From contig NC_134013.1 in the NCBI RefSeq assembly GCF_040712315.1, positions 80,730,001 to 80,794,000 of the forward strand: a stretch of 64,000 bases of DNA. Reading direction: 5' to 3'. The translations under genes and the position numbers were made by a program. The DNA comes from Castanea sativa. Its lineage: Eukaryota > Streptophyta > Magnoliopsida > Fagales > Fagaceae. Position 1 is the first letter of the stretch. Every line of letters begins with the position of its first letter. Shown piece by piece: positions 22,266 to 33,132 of the stretch. A model generated the notes under the pieces. That model saw only the letters and a list, made by a program, of their open reading frames with translations, was not told the origin of the DNA and made no database searches.

Positions 22266-24870
22266 TTAAGCCTTAGAAGGGGGACTTTGCTCGGAAGTGC
22301 TGGCAGCCTCTGTGCGTTTTAGCTCTATTTCGAATGAGGACTGGGCTTGTTTTCCTTTTTCTATTGCCACTAGTGGAGAGACATTGGGCTCGGCACTTTG
22401 GCTCGTAGTCTTCTCGGCCCCATCACCCTGTTCCTTCTCTTTGTTGGAACTCTTAGGTTCTATAGGAGGTGGAATGGGCTTTGGGATCATAGGAGGGAGC
22501 ATAGAAGGTGGTGTCTTAGGGGCAGGGGCGACAGGAGGAAGCTCATCTATCACCTGGATGTCTAGGGGAAGCCAGAGGTTTTCAGGCTTCCTCAGCTCGT
22601 AAGTTGAGGGAATCCCTACCACATTTAAGGCTTCCTCCCAACTTGTTGGCAATACTCTTAGCACAGCCCGGCGAACTCCTTAGTTAGTTGGTTTTCTATC
22701 GCCACTACCCCTTCCTTGTAAGCGACCTTCTTCGCGGCCTCCATGGAGTCCTTGAAGGTACGAGCTTTGTCCTTCATCCTAGTGAGCTCCTTTTTCAAGT
22801 TGGAGTTTTCCTGTTGAGCTTTGGATAACTCTTCATCCTTTTGATGAAGAAGCTTGCGTTGCCCCTCCACCTGGGTCCTCATTGTCTTCAAGCTGGTCTC
22901 GGCACCGTCCTTTTCCCTTTTTAGCTCCACCAGTTGTGTGGTTAGCTTCTCATTCTGCGCAAGAGCCTGGCCTAAAGACTTTTTGGTCTCCTGCCTAAGC
23001 TCCAGTTCAAGTCTAGCCTTCTTCCGAGAATCCTCCACCCACTTCTCGGCAGCAAAGACTTCCTAGATGGCCTGTGGTGAAATATCAAAATGAATGCATT
23101 ATTAGTAACGCAAATCTCAAGTACATAAGAATGTTTCTTATGATAAGGTGTAATGAAAAAAAAATAAGGTGAGGATAAGACTCAAATACTTACCAGGGCC
23201 AAGTCCCTTTTTAGCGAAAGGAACAGATGCGACTGGTTTATTTTGTCCAGGGTGTCTATGGCCTTGGGCAGAAGAAGGGGACGTTCCAAGGTGTCGGCCA
23301 AGTGGAGGGCATGGCCTTGCTGGAATGCCCTGATACTATACTAGGAGGAGATTGGTGCCCCGTCCAGTTTAAGCTCAGGAGACCAGTTAGCCGGTGCACG
23401 TCGTACCTCGGCAAGGTCCTTGTTCTTCTCGCTTTCCACTGACAAGGCATGTACCTTGCCCTTGCTAGGTTTTTGTTGTTGTTGTTTTTGCTTTAACTTC
23501 TTCTGCCTCTTCGCATCTGTATCCTCGGCCTCACTCTTCCTCTTTTTCTTAGGCTTCGCAACAAGAGGCTTAAGATCGGAGGGAGGAGGGGGTGGGGGCA
23601 GGGACGGAGGGACCTGCAACCCACCTGTTCCCTTCTAAGAGACTCTAGCGCCCCTCTTGTGCATCAGCTGTCGTAAAGCGTCTATGTCTTCTTCTTCGGA
23701 GCTGGAGTCAGGCTGAGCAATTACCAGACCTTGTATCCCCGAAGTCTCAACGGGCGCGTGTTCCTCGTCTGAGAGAATGACAAGTGGATCTCCTCGAGGC
23801 CTTTCAACGTCCTCGAGTTGAAATTGGTCTATCTCCTCGTCCAAAGAATGTAGCGAGGACGCTTGCTCTTCTCGGACGGTGGTTGTCTAGGAGTGTGCCG
23901 AGAGAGGAATCGAGGCGATAGGGCGTGTGTACAGAATAATGGAGGGATCGTCGGGGAGTTCGCGGTTGGAAAGGAAGCTGGGTCTTGCCACGTCAATCCT
24001 TCTGCGTCGCTTATCTCCCTCAATGATTGCATTGTAAATTTCTTGGAAGTCCACTGATATGGGGTCGTATCCCAATATCAGGTGGGCAGCTCTCACTTGT
24101 AGATCCTCACTGACGAATACTTCGGAGCGGAGGACTCGGTTCAAGTCAGCAACGTTGCAAAGGCTGAGGCATGGGCGTACGTATTGTTTATCTGTAAGAA
24201 AAAACACCCGAGAAGACGAGCATGGTCAGAATAGTGATAAACATCAAGACAAGTAATAATGTGCAATAAAAACTAAAAACGGTAAAGGCAATGGGATTGA
24301 ATCATGGGTTAAGAAATTTAACTCATAAAGAGTCATACTTGGCTCTCCCCATTCGACTGGGCAGTGAGGACCATCATACCAATTTCCTAAGGCGATGAGG
24401 TAGTCGTCCTTCATGCCTTGGTTGGATTTAGGAAGATAGGAAATCAACCTAACTATGCTAGACCGGGATTAAATGTAATACCCTATATTTTTTAGTTTAT
24501 GACACTCGTATATATAGGCAACGTCGTGCCATGTGAGGTTCAAACCCATTTGCTCGTTTAGAGTATCGACACTACCTAGGACTCTAAACACGTTGGGTGT
24601 GCATTGATCTGGGCATATTCTATGGTTGCGAAGGTATTCTATGAAGGCAATCATGGGAATGATGACTTCTCATTCTCTCCTAGCGTTACCTACGGCTTCT
24701 ATTGGGCAATACCTTAGGCCTACGTCATTAGGAATTTGGTACTTGGCCCTAAAACCCTCCATATCGGCGTCATTATCTATCAAACACTTAAATCTACCCA
24801 TTTGGGAAGAGCGAAAAAAAGAGTTTAAAGAAGAAAAGAGGTTTAGATGGTGGCCGAGGACAGAAGCCAA
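22266..24870 (-). pseudogene. Antisense ORF region of the Gypsy element (function unknown)
   Basis: Minus-strand blocks in order, apparently separated by introns: 24870-24480 (GRFKCLIDNDADMEGFRAK, then LRNHRICPDQCTPNVFRVLG and WHDVAYIYECHKLKN); 24470-24300 (VRLISYLPKSNQGMKDDYLI, WYDGPHCPVEWGEPS); 24207-23640 (PCLSLCNVADLNRVLRSEVF, ILGYDPISVDFQEIYNAII, an acidic SSSEEEDIDALRQLM); 23619-23341 (Pro/Lys/Gln-rich, KKKRKSEAED); 23038-22658 (a long coiled coil rich in Lys, Glu and Leu); 22664-22266 (Pro-rich tail, PPSMLPPMIPKPIPPP). In-frame stops occur near 24678 and 24474. It looks like the antisense ORF found in plant Tat-lineage elements; no catalytic domain is recognised. Confidence 0.6.
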
Positions 24871-25300
24871 GAAGGAATGAGTAAAGAAAGTAAGAACTTA
24901 TGAGAGTTGGTTATGCGATTCTTCACGAGCTTCTAGAGAGAAAAAGTAATGATTGACACTTAGATATGATTGATTTATGAAGAAATGAATGAAGGCACGG
25001 GTTTCCAGGCGTTTTGGAGTGCGGGAGGCGGCCTCGAAATTAAAATTGTCCCGCTCAAATTTTTAGAGCTAATCTGGGCCGTTGGATGCGCATCCCACCG
25101 TCGAACGTGGGGAACAGGATGTAACTTGCGGTCATAAATGCGCGCGTTCCGGGTTTCGAAATGTCATAGACATTTTCAGAGAACGAAAGGACCACTACAC
25201 GTGTGACGGTTTACAAAGTGTGTGGAAGATGTGCTGTTCGGTTCAAAACTCTATTTCTCTCCTCGGATGGGAGGGGAAAAATAAAGTTTTGAGAGGCTAT

Positions 25301-25406
25301 TGTGGGGGGTAAAAGCTCTTGAATGAACATTTGGGTTTTGGGCCTGATTGGCTGGTACCAGTTTGTTTTGATCAGGATCTCTAGGCCCACAAGTCTGTCC
25401 GCACTG
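25301..25406 (+). repeat. Truncated 3' LTR of the Gypsy element
   Basis: 106 bp matching the first 106 bp of the 5' LTR with a few differences. It is preceded by a purine-rich gggaggggaaaaa (25270-25282) that could be the polypurine tract. The rest of the LTR is absent. Confidence 0.8.
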
Positions 25407-25570
25407 TTTAATGTGACATACGTTATTAATGCATCTAACAAAATTTATTATCATTTATAACCCTGTTGTACACAATTTGGCAAAGTTTGACTCACAATAT
25501 TATGATATAAATAAATAAATTAATAAAAATGTTAAGATACATTATTGCACAAGTAAAAGTTTCAAAAGTA

Positions 25571-25732
25571 CCATTGCACACTTTGGTGTGGTGGTCACTC
25601 TACAAATATAAGTGTTTGTGGGGTGTGGGGGGCAAAGGCCGGAGTTCAAGTCTCCAGGAAGAAACTTCACACACATACATCTAGATTATGTTAGAGTAGA
25701 AATTCTATCCTGTATAAAAATAAATAAAAATA
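25571..25732 (+). mobile_element. tRNA-derived SINE, copy 2
   Basis: Starts ccattgcacactttggtgtg, has a B-box-like ggagttcaagtctcc (25641-25655), the shared tagagtagaaattctatcc block and an A-rich tail. A near-perfect duplication aaaagttt(c/t)aaaagt lies on both sides (25555-25570 and 25733-25748), the mark of LINE-driven retroposition. Confidence 0.75.
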
Positions 25733-25836
25733 AAAAGTTTTAAAAGTTATTGTGCAAGTATCAAGTTTTAAAAGTCTAGAGATTGATTTAGAAGTGAACT
25801 AGGTTTAGAAGATAAAAAAGTGTATTTTAGCCAAAT

Positions 25837-25841
<5 letters not shown>

Positions 25842-25901
<60 letters not shown>
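25842..25901. repeat. (TA)n microsatellite
   Basis: About 60 bp of TA. Confidence 0.95.
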
Positions 25902-25904
<3 letters not shown>

Positions 25905-28025
25905 TATAGAAAGCCATCAAATTACTAAATGTAGCGAGTTCCCAAAACATATAATAAAGTCACTCATATATTATACCACAAAAAATGGTAGAGGTACCAT
26001 AAAATTGATTAATATAATTCTTCTCAAAAAATTGATTAATATAATAAATTTTGACTTTGACTTCCGTTCAAAACGTGTAGAATAGATGCATGAGCATCAA
26101 AATCTATCAAAGAGGATTGATGAGCACGATGGTAACCCTGAATCTTTTATAAGTTACACCAGTTGGAGCTTTAAGGGAGAGAAAAATGGAGGGCTAGTAC
26201 GATAAAAACGCAAGTTTGTACTTCGTAGGTGAACAATACAATATCAGCATAAGGTTCAGTCTGAAATGAGTGACGATTTTGTGGGGTTTTATATTATTTA
26301 GTTCTTTTAAAAAAATTAATTTCGGAATATACAATCCATCCATGCATAGCACGTAATTTAGATTTTTTTTTTTCCCCCTAGAACAAATGGGTGAGCCTAT
26401 TTTTATAGTTTTCTTTAAAGAAGTAATGCATTCATTCTTTAAAAAAAGTAATTGCTAGTTCTTGTTCACAGAGCTCTGTGGACAAGAACTAGCAATTATA
26501 AAAATAATTGGGCTCCTACAAAATGTAATGATTGGCTCCTCTAAACATTTTTTCAGAGCCTTTATGTTGTCATTGGAAGAGGATTGGTCTTAACTTATGC
26601 AAAATTACTCTTTAACTTAATTTAAATCATATAACATTAAAACAGAAGATAACCAAGTAGTCCACCTACTTGCATTACATTGTCAAAAATTGGAGTTTTT
26701 TAAACTATTGGATAAAAGATAGTCCCTAGTTTTAGAGTTCAATTAGCTATGGATGTTCTTCATCTTCAAAGTTCATGCTCATTTTTTATTGTTGTTTTAC
26801 TTTGGTTCTGAATAATGAAAACTTATGACTTTCCTTAAAAAAATGTCACAAAGGTCAGTTCAAGGAACTGAAGGCAGCCAAATCATGAGAGAGAGATTGT
26901 CATACAAATTGTCAGATTGCTTGCTGCCACCTCCAAGGTTTGATACTGTCCTCTGCTTTTTTACTCTTTTATTTTGTTAATCTCTGCCCATTCACTGGGG
27001 ATTCTCATTTCTGTACTGCTGATTACCTCTTGATTTCTTTTCTTTTTTCCTATAATGAATGTGTTGTGTAGAGAGAGTTGGAGAGAGAGAGAGAGATCTA
27101 CGGGAGGCCCTTCACTACTGTCAGACCGGTCCCCTTTGATATGATGAAAATATTGCTGCATTAATTGCTAATCTGACATAACCGGATGAAGCATGGAATC
27201 GAATGTTTTTTCTATGAGATTGTTTTGGTATTGGACAGATTCTCTTTCTTCTCTTTTATACTCTTCCATAGATTGTTTGTTCTTCTCTTTTCTGTTTTTA
27301 TTTTATTTTATTATTATCTGAATCATTGATGCAACTAAATGACTAATTTTTGGAACTCTAGCATATTTCTCAAGGAGTCAATAGTTTATAGTTAGCATGT
27401 CTATATGTTGGGCTTGGTTCCTGCGATTGTTGGGGGTTTGTTTTAGTTTTGGGTTGCTGCTAAGGTTTATTTTAGTTTCAGGTTGCTGGAGTTTTTAACA
27501 TCGTTTTTTTTATCTGAATTTGTTTTAATTTAGGCTTATGTTTGGATTTATAAAAAATTTAGGCTTATGTTTGGGCGTGTGATTTTTTTAAAGAAAAATT
27601 CTTTTTGGTAACAGAGAATGTTCATAATATATGATTGTTTAAGGTCCTCAAATATTGTCAAGAACTATTTTTTTTTTCTTTTTTGTTTCTCTAAAACTAC
27701 ACAAAAAATTAAAACATGCATTTCTCTTTGCAAAAATAGTCCTATGGGCAGTGAGATTGACATGTCTTTCCATTTGATTTTTGAATTTGATTGTGATTAT
27801 CAATTTTTCATATACTTACTAATATATCTATTGTTTCTATGTCTTATTGTGGTACAAATCGAATACTTTAGTGGGGTTTTTCAAACTTGGGCTTCTTCCC
27901 AGTTAAGTGATGGTATTATGATTTCTTTTGATTACATTTTTGTTTATGGTATCTTAATTTCTAATGTTGTTTCCACTTTGAAATTTTTATTTCACGTTAA
28001 ACTATGCTTGATATGACTTATGATT
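25902..28025. other. Intergenic, no gene recognised; 46-bp palindrome at 26451-26496
   Basis: Open frames have no recognisable domain. The 46-bp sequence at 26451-26496 is a near-perfect palindrome: attgctagttcttgt is mirrored by acaagaactagcaat around cacagagctctgtg, with one mismatch pair. AT-rich elsewhere. Confidence 0.6.
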
Positions 28026-31000
28026 TTTTTTTTTATAAGCTGCAATTCATTACTGAAGAAACAGAGAACAAAGGGGAAAGTCTGCCTTACATAAATTCAG
28101 CAAGGAAGGGGACAGATTTTTCAAAATGAAAAAGAAAGCTAAACGAGATTTTAAAGAAAAACTAGGTACGTGGTGAGCAACACCATTACAAGTTCTACTA
28201 ACCCAAACAAAAGAGCAAGAAATAAAACACTCGACCAAAGCAAGGATGTTGAGCAGAGGGGTGTGAATGCACTAGGGGGGGGGGGGATGGTTGGGGGTGT
28301 TGATGGCGTCAAAACACAACTTGGCATCTCCTTTGAAAATTACATGGCTCCATTTTTCCACTTTTGCAAGCTGAACTACCCATAGCAAAGCCTCAGTTTT
28401 TGCTTGGAGGGGGGAAGTTCACTTTATCAACCGTGCCCAGATTTTGAGAGGAACACCACGGTAATCACGAGCAACCACTGCTATAGCTGCTTGAGAGCTT
28501 GAAATTGTAGCATCCATGTTGATCTTGATGCAACCTAATGGCAATGGGGACCAAGAGAGCACAAGTGGAGGTTGGTTGGGAGCAAAAAGTGGGGCTGAGA
28601 TTATGGAGTATTCAAGGTGTCTGGATTGGCTCAGTCTGATGGATGTAGAGATGTCCCAATGGCAATTATGATGGAGGGAGAAATTCCTTGCTCTCCAAAT
28701 TTCTTCTAGCATTAAGGCCAAGAGTAGGGGAACATGACCATTTCCAACAGCAACGCAAGGAGGGATAGGGGGGTTTAGCACAAATTTAACAATGTCTTCA
28801 AGTTGAGAGATATATAAGAGTTCAGTTTTTAGACCCCAACAAGCTGCAAACCATAGGGACCTAGATGCAGGGCAGTTGAAGAAGAGATGACAAGAGGATT
28901 CAAAGCTATCCTTACAAAAGACACTGGATGGGTTACTTACTTGGAAGCAGTTCAGGAGGTTTTCCCTTATGGGTAGAGAGTTGACGCCGATCCTCCAAAG
29001 TAACAATTTCAGTCTCTTAGGAACATTTAATTTCCATAATTTGCTCTAGTTGAGGTCTGTGGGGGGTAAGGCGGGGAGGTGAGTACGGGAAGTGTGATAT
29101 GCTGATTTGACTGAGAAGCGCCCTTTAGGGTCTGGTGTCCATATGAGTCTATCAGGGAGAGGTCTGGTAAGGATAGGGATGGAGAGGATGGCTTGAGCAG
29201 AAGGGGGGTCAAACAACTCCTTGACTAAATGATGCCTCCAATAGTGCAGGTCAGAATCGATTAACTGACTAGCAAGGACCGGGAGCTAAGTATACTCATC
29301 TTTTTTAGGGGTAAGGATAAACACCACTATCCAGGGCACCCAAGGGTCCTTCCAAAGATTAATGGAGGTTCCATTACCAATGGTGTAGAAAGGCCCCTTA
29401 ATAATGAGCTTCTTTGCTTGCTCAACAGCTCTCCAGATAGGGGAGGCACGGCTAGGGGGATCAGAGTACAACCAATTTGCTAGAACTTTGTATTTTTCTC
29501 TTAGAATACTCATGCATAGACTATCCCTCTTGGAGGCAATCATCCAAGCCAGCTTGGCGGTGAGTGCATTGTTGATATCCTTAGCTTTTTTGAAACCAAG
29601 ACCACCTTGGTTCTTCGGGTAACAAAGTTTGTCCTATGATCTCTAGGCGAGAAAAAATTTCCTTCTGATTTCTTAGGATTCCACCAAAATCTTCTATTAA
29701 GGGCGTCAAGGCTGTCACACACTTTTTTAGGGATGCTAAAAGTGGACATAGCATAGTTAGGGATGGTTTGGGCAACCGAACATATGAGGGTTCTTCTTCC
29801 AGCCCATGAAAGGCATTTACTCCTCCAACTTGTGAGTTTGGCTTCAAGCTTAGCTTGGAGGTATGAAAAATCCTTTGCAGGAGCTCTAGACAGCAGTAGA
29901 GGAGCACCCAAATAGATAGCATCTTTTTTAAATGACTTCATTTGGAGAATACTCTTTAAGGACCTACATATGTTGTTTTGGGTGTGCTTCGAGAAAAGGA
30001 TGCCGAATTTCTCTTTGTTGACTTGTTGGTTGGACCAAAGGCAGTACTTATCAAGGATTCGGGCAATTGCACTGGCATCTTTTTTTGAAGCTTTGGAGAA
30101 CAGTATGATGTCATCCGCATACATCACATGTGTGATAATAGGGCCGCTTCTGCTAGTTTTGATTCCACTGATGCTTTTTAGCCTTAGTTCATGGTCTAGC
30201 ATTCTAGAGAGTATTTCTTGGCCCAAAATGAAGAGATAGGAGGAGAGTGGATCACCTTGTCTAAGCCCTTTGTTTGGCTTGAAGCTATCAGACTTACCCC
30301 ATTGACTAAAATTTCAAAAGATACTAAGTTTAAACAGCTAAGAATCCAATTTGAGAAGACCTCATTGAATCCTAGGTGGAGAAGGACAGCATGAATGAAA
30401 CTCCAACTAACTCTGTCATAAGCCTTTTGGAGATCAATTTTGATTGCCATGAGACCCGACTTGGTTTTCCGGGACTTGAAGTTGTGAAGGATCTCTTGAA
30501 CAATGACTTGGGTTTCAGCTATCCATCTATTAGGGATGAAAGCGGATTGCGTTGGGGAGATGATTTTGTCAAGATAAGGTTTGAGCTTAGCCATTAATAG
30601 CTTAGAGATGATCTTGTAAACCACGTTGCAAAGGCTTATGGGTTTGAAATGATTCACAGTAGAGGGGTTAGAAATTTTAGGAATGAGGACAATGAGTGAA
30701 CAGTTTACCTCCTTAGGCATGGTCCCCTTGGTGAAGAAGGAAATGACAGCATTGGTGACAACGTCACTAACAGTAGGCCAGCATATTTTTATAAAATATA
30801 GCAGGGAAGCCGTCCGAGCCAGGGGCTTTAAGGTCCTGCATACCAAGAAGAACTGATTTGATCTCATCTGGGGTAGGAATTCTGCTTAGCTCGAATTTTT
30901 CATCCTCTGTGATACATGGGAGGACGAGGTGCTCGAGATGAGGGGGAAAGTCAACCACGTTTTGTTGAAAGAGGTTCTTGAAGTGCTCAAGAAACGTATT

Positions 31001-31200
31001 TCTGATGGAGTTGCCTTCCGTGATCCATACTCCATTTCCATCTCGGATCACATCAATGCTATTTCTTTTCCTTCTGATGATAGTGGAGAGGTGGAAGAAT
31101 TTAGTGTTTTTGTCACCTAGCTTCAGCCAGAGCTCCCTTGATTTTTGGCGCCACAAAGTTTCACCCCGGAGAAGCCATTTTGAGAAGCCATTCTTGTTTT
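28026..31200 (-). mobile_element. 5'-truncated L1-type LINE
   Basis: Read on the minus strand: LWLKLGDKNTKFFHLSTIIRR (31.1 kb), LKAPGSDGFPAIFYK, then after a frameshift near 30790 the reverse transcriptase fingers and palm (HFKPISLCNVVYKIISKL, QSAFIPNRWI, AIKIDLQKAYDRVSW), a frameshift near 30210, and HVMYADDIILFSKAS with the catalytic YADD. The zinc-finger-like region (ESSCHLFFNCPASRSLWFA) and an RNase H-like tail (INMDATISSSQAAIAVVARD) follow at 28.4-29.0 kb. A T run at 28026-28034 is the poly(A) tail on the minus strand. ORF1 and the endonuclease are missing, as expected for incomplete reverse transcription. Frameshifts and stops show it is dead. Confidence 0.85.
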
Positions 31201-33132
31201 GCAGGTTCTACTTTCATTTTTGGATAAAGAGTTGCACACTTAACTACATCGCCTCAAGGTTTGTTAACAATTTCTGTAAAAAAAAATTAAAAAAAGTTCC
31301 TATTGCATAAAAGTTATTTATAAAAATTCAATATAAAACCATTAATAAGATCATTTACTGCTTTGCTACTAATACACGTACTGCACTATTTTTCTGATGT
31401 AGATAGTTTTGTTTATGGAATCTATATTTGTTCATTATTCTGTTTACTTGCTAAATAAAAGAAAAAAGAGAAAAAAAAATTGACTCTTTTGTTTTTAGAC
31501 TATTTTCATTTTAAATTTTTTTAAAAAGTATATTTAGCTCAGTTGAGTTGTTATACAAAATAAAAGAAATATTTCTTTTAAATGGTTGGAACATATTGTT
31601 TATTGCGATTTCAATTGTTTTACTCATTATAATTGTTTTTAGTTGTTTTTCCGATAATTCATTGTGAGAAGGTAAAATATTTCTTTTAAACGGTTGGAAG
31701 GTAAAATATTTGTTTTCAATCATACAACCTGCCCTTGAATATTTTGTATCAATAAAAATTCTTCTCTTGGTTTTAGCTCAAACTTTTCTCATAAACAATA
31801 CTACTTTTGTTAGGGGGAAAGAAAGGAAAAAAAGCTACCGTACATCATTTGTAAAGGAAAAACCAAACAGCTTGGCAACCCAATCTGTTCTGCGTTAGAC
31901 AGCACCTTTAATATAATATACCCAATTGTTTTGTTCTTATTACAGAATCTGAATCAAAATTCCTAAATTTTTGAATGTTCACATAAATTTATGATATTTT
32001 TTCACTCATTTTTATTGTGTCCATGCTTTAATTTAAAAGATATTGCATTAAATGATGTTGTTGGATTATTTTGGCATTTTAAAAGGTGTAGGAGCGGTGG
32101 AGAAAGTAGAGGTAGAGGTGGAGATAAAGGAATATAACTATGAGGAATTAGTTAAAGCCCTTGCAAACTTTGAAAATAGGTATTATATATTTCTATTCTT
32201 TTTGTTTGTTTATCTAATTCTTTGACTGGATTGAAAAGAATTAGATTCCTATAGGAGTATAAAATTTGTTAACCTTGACAAACTTTAGTAGTTTTGGAAA
32301 TCCTTTAACATATTTGGCAGTTATAAATAAATGATTAAGTTTTTTCTCAATCTAACATTTTAATCTATTTAGATTTTTATCATTTTGGGTGTGTTATTGA
32401 TGGTTGATATACGGGCTGATTTGTTTGGTCTGTTATCCACTCATCCTGTAACTTCCTTGATAACCCTACTCCAAGAGGTATAAAACAATGCAAGAAAGCT
32501 TGGCAAGCTAAAACTTTTAGAGTTATTTCCTTTCCAATTGAGTCTAAAATCTTAACAATTTATGCTAGGTTTGTTAATTCTGTTTCCAACAATCTCCCTC
32601 TATGTTCTTGATATTTGGTTCTTCATTTTGTGAATTTTAATTATTTTTATTTTGCTTCATTCTTCTCTCTTCAAATATTACGATTATTTGCTGGTGATAT
32701 TTCTGCATTATGGTGTTTTAAAAAAAGGCTGCTTTTGAATCAATTTGTATCTATGCTAATAGTATATATATTGAGAATTTTAATAATAATGGCATGGAAG
32801 ATTTTGATGAAATCATGAATCTTAACTTTTGTTGAGGGCTACAAAAGTAGGAAATGAAAATTCTGGAATTCTGTTGCTGGAAGCTTATGATAAGGAAGCT
32901 TTAGTTGTAGAGTAGAGAGAAGAATGAAGCAATCCAAGAGAGACTCTTTCTGATACAATGTAGAGTCAACAACAATATGCTTGCACCTGTTTTCTCATAT
33001 TTAATATGATAACTTAAACAAGTCTTATGAAGAAGGTTATTTTTATTGATAAAATTTAGTTAGTGAAGCTGCCCCCAGCAATTTAATAAGCTTTTGTTGT
33101 TGATTTACAAAACTCCTTGAATATTATGATCA
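31201..33132. other. Intergenic, no gene recognised
   Basis: AT-rich. No ORF with a recognisable domain and no transposon ends were identified. A repeated tttaaatggttgga / tttaaacggttgga pair occurs near 31577 and 31684. Confidence 0.5.

Larger units (their letters stand above)
18663..25406 (+). mobile_element. Gypsy/Tat-like LTR retrotransposon: gag, satellite-like array, antisense ORF region
   Basis: The 5' LTR starts at 18663 (tgtggggggtaaaagctc) and the same sequence restarts at 25301, but only its first 106 bp remain. Inside are a primer-binding site, gag on the plus strand, a 151-bp tandem array, and a long decayed coding region on the minus strand. No reverse transcriptase, RNase H or integrase is seen. 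An antisense ORF upstream of the 3' LTR is a known trait of the plant Tat lineage (Ogre, TatI-III, Retand). The element is non-autonomous and decayed. Confidence 0.8.

Noticed and set aside
22297..24256. Plus-strand open frames opposite the antisense ORF region
   Set aside because: They are shadows of the minus-strand coding blocks and show no domain of their own.
26865..26945. Possible microRNA-type foldback (ggcagccaaatc against gattgcttgctgcc)
   Set aside because: Pairing is good only over about six bases, with bulges beyond, and no known mature microRNA is recognised.
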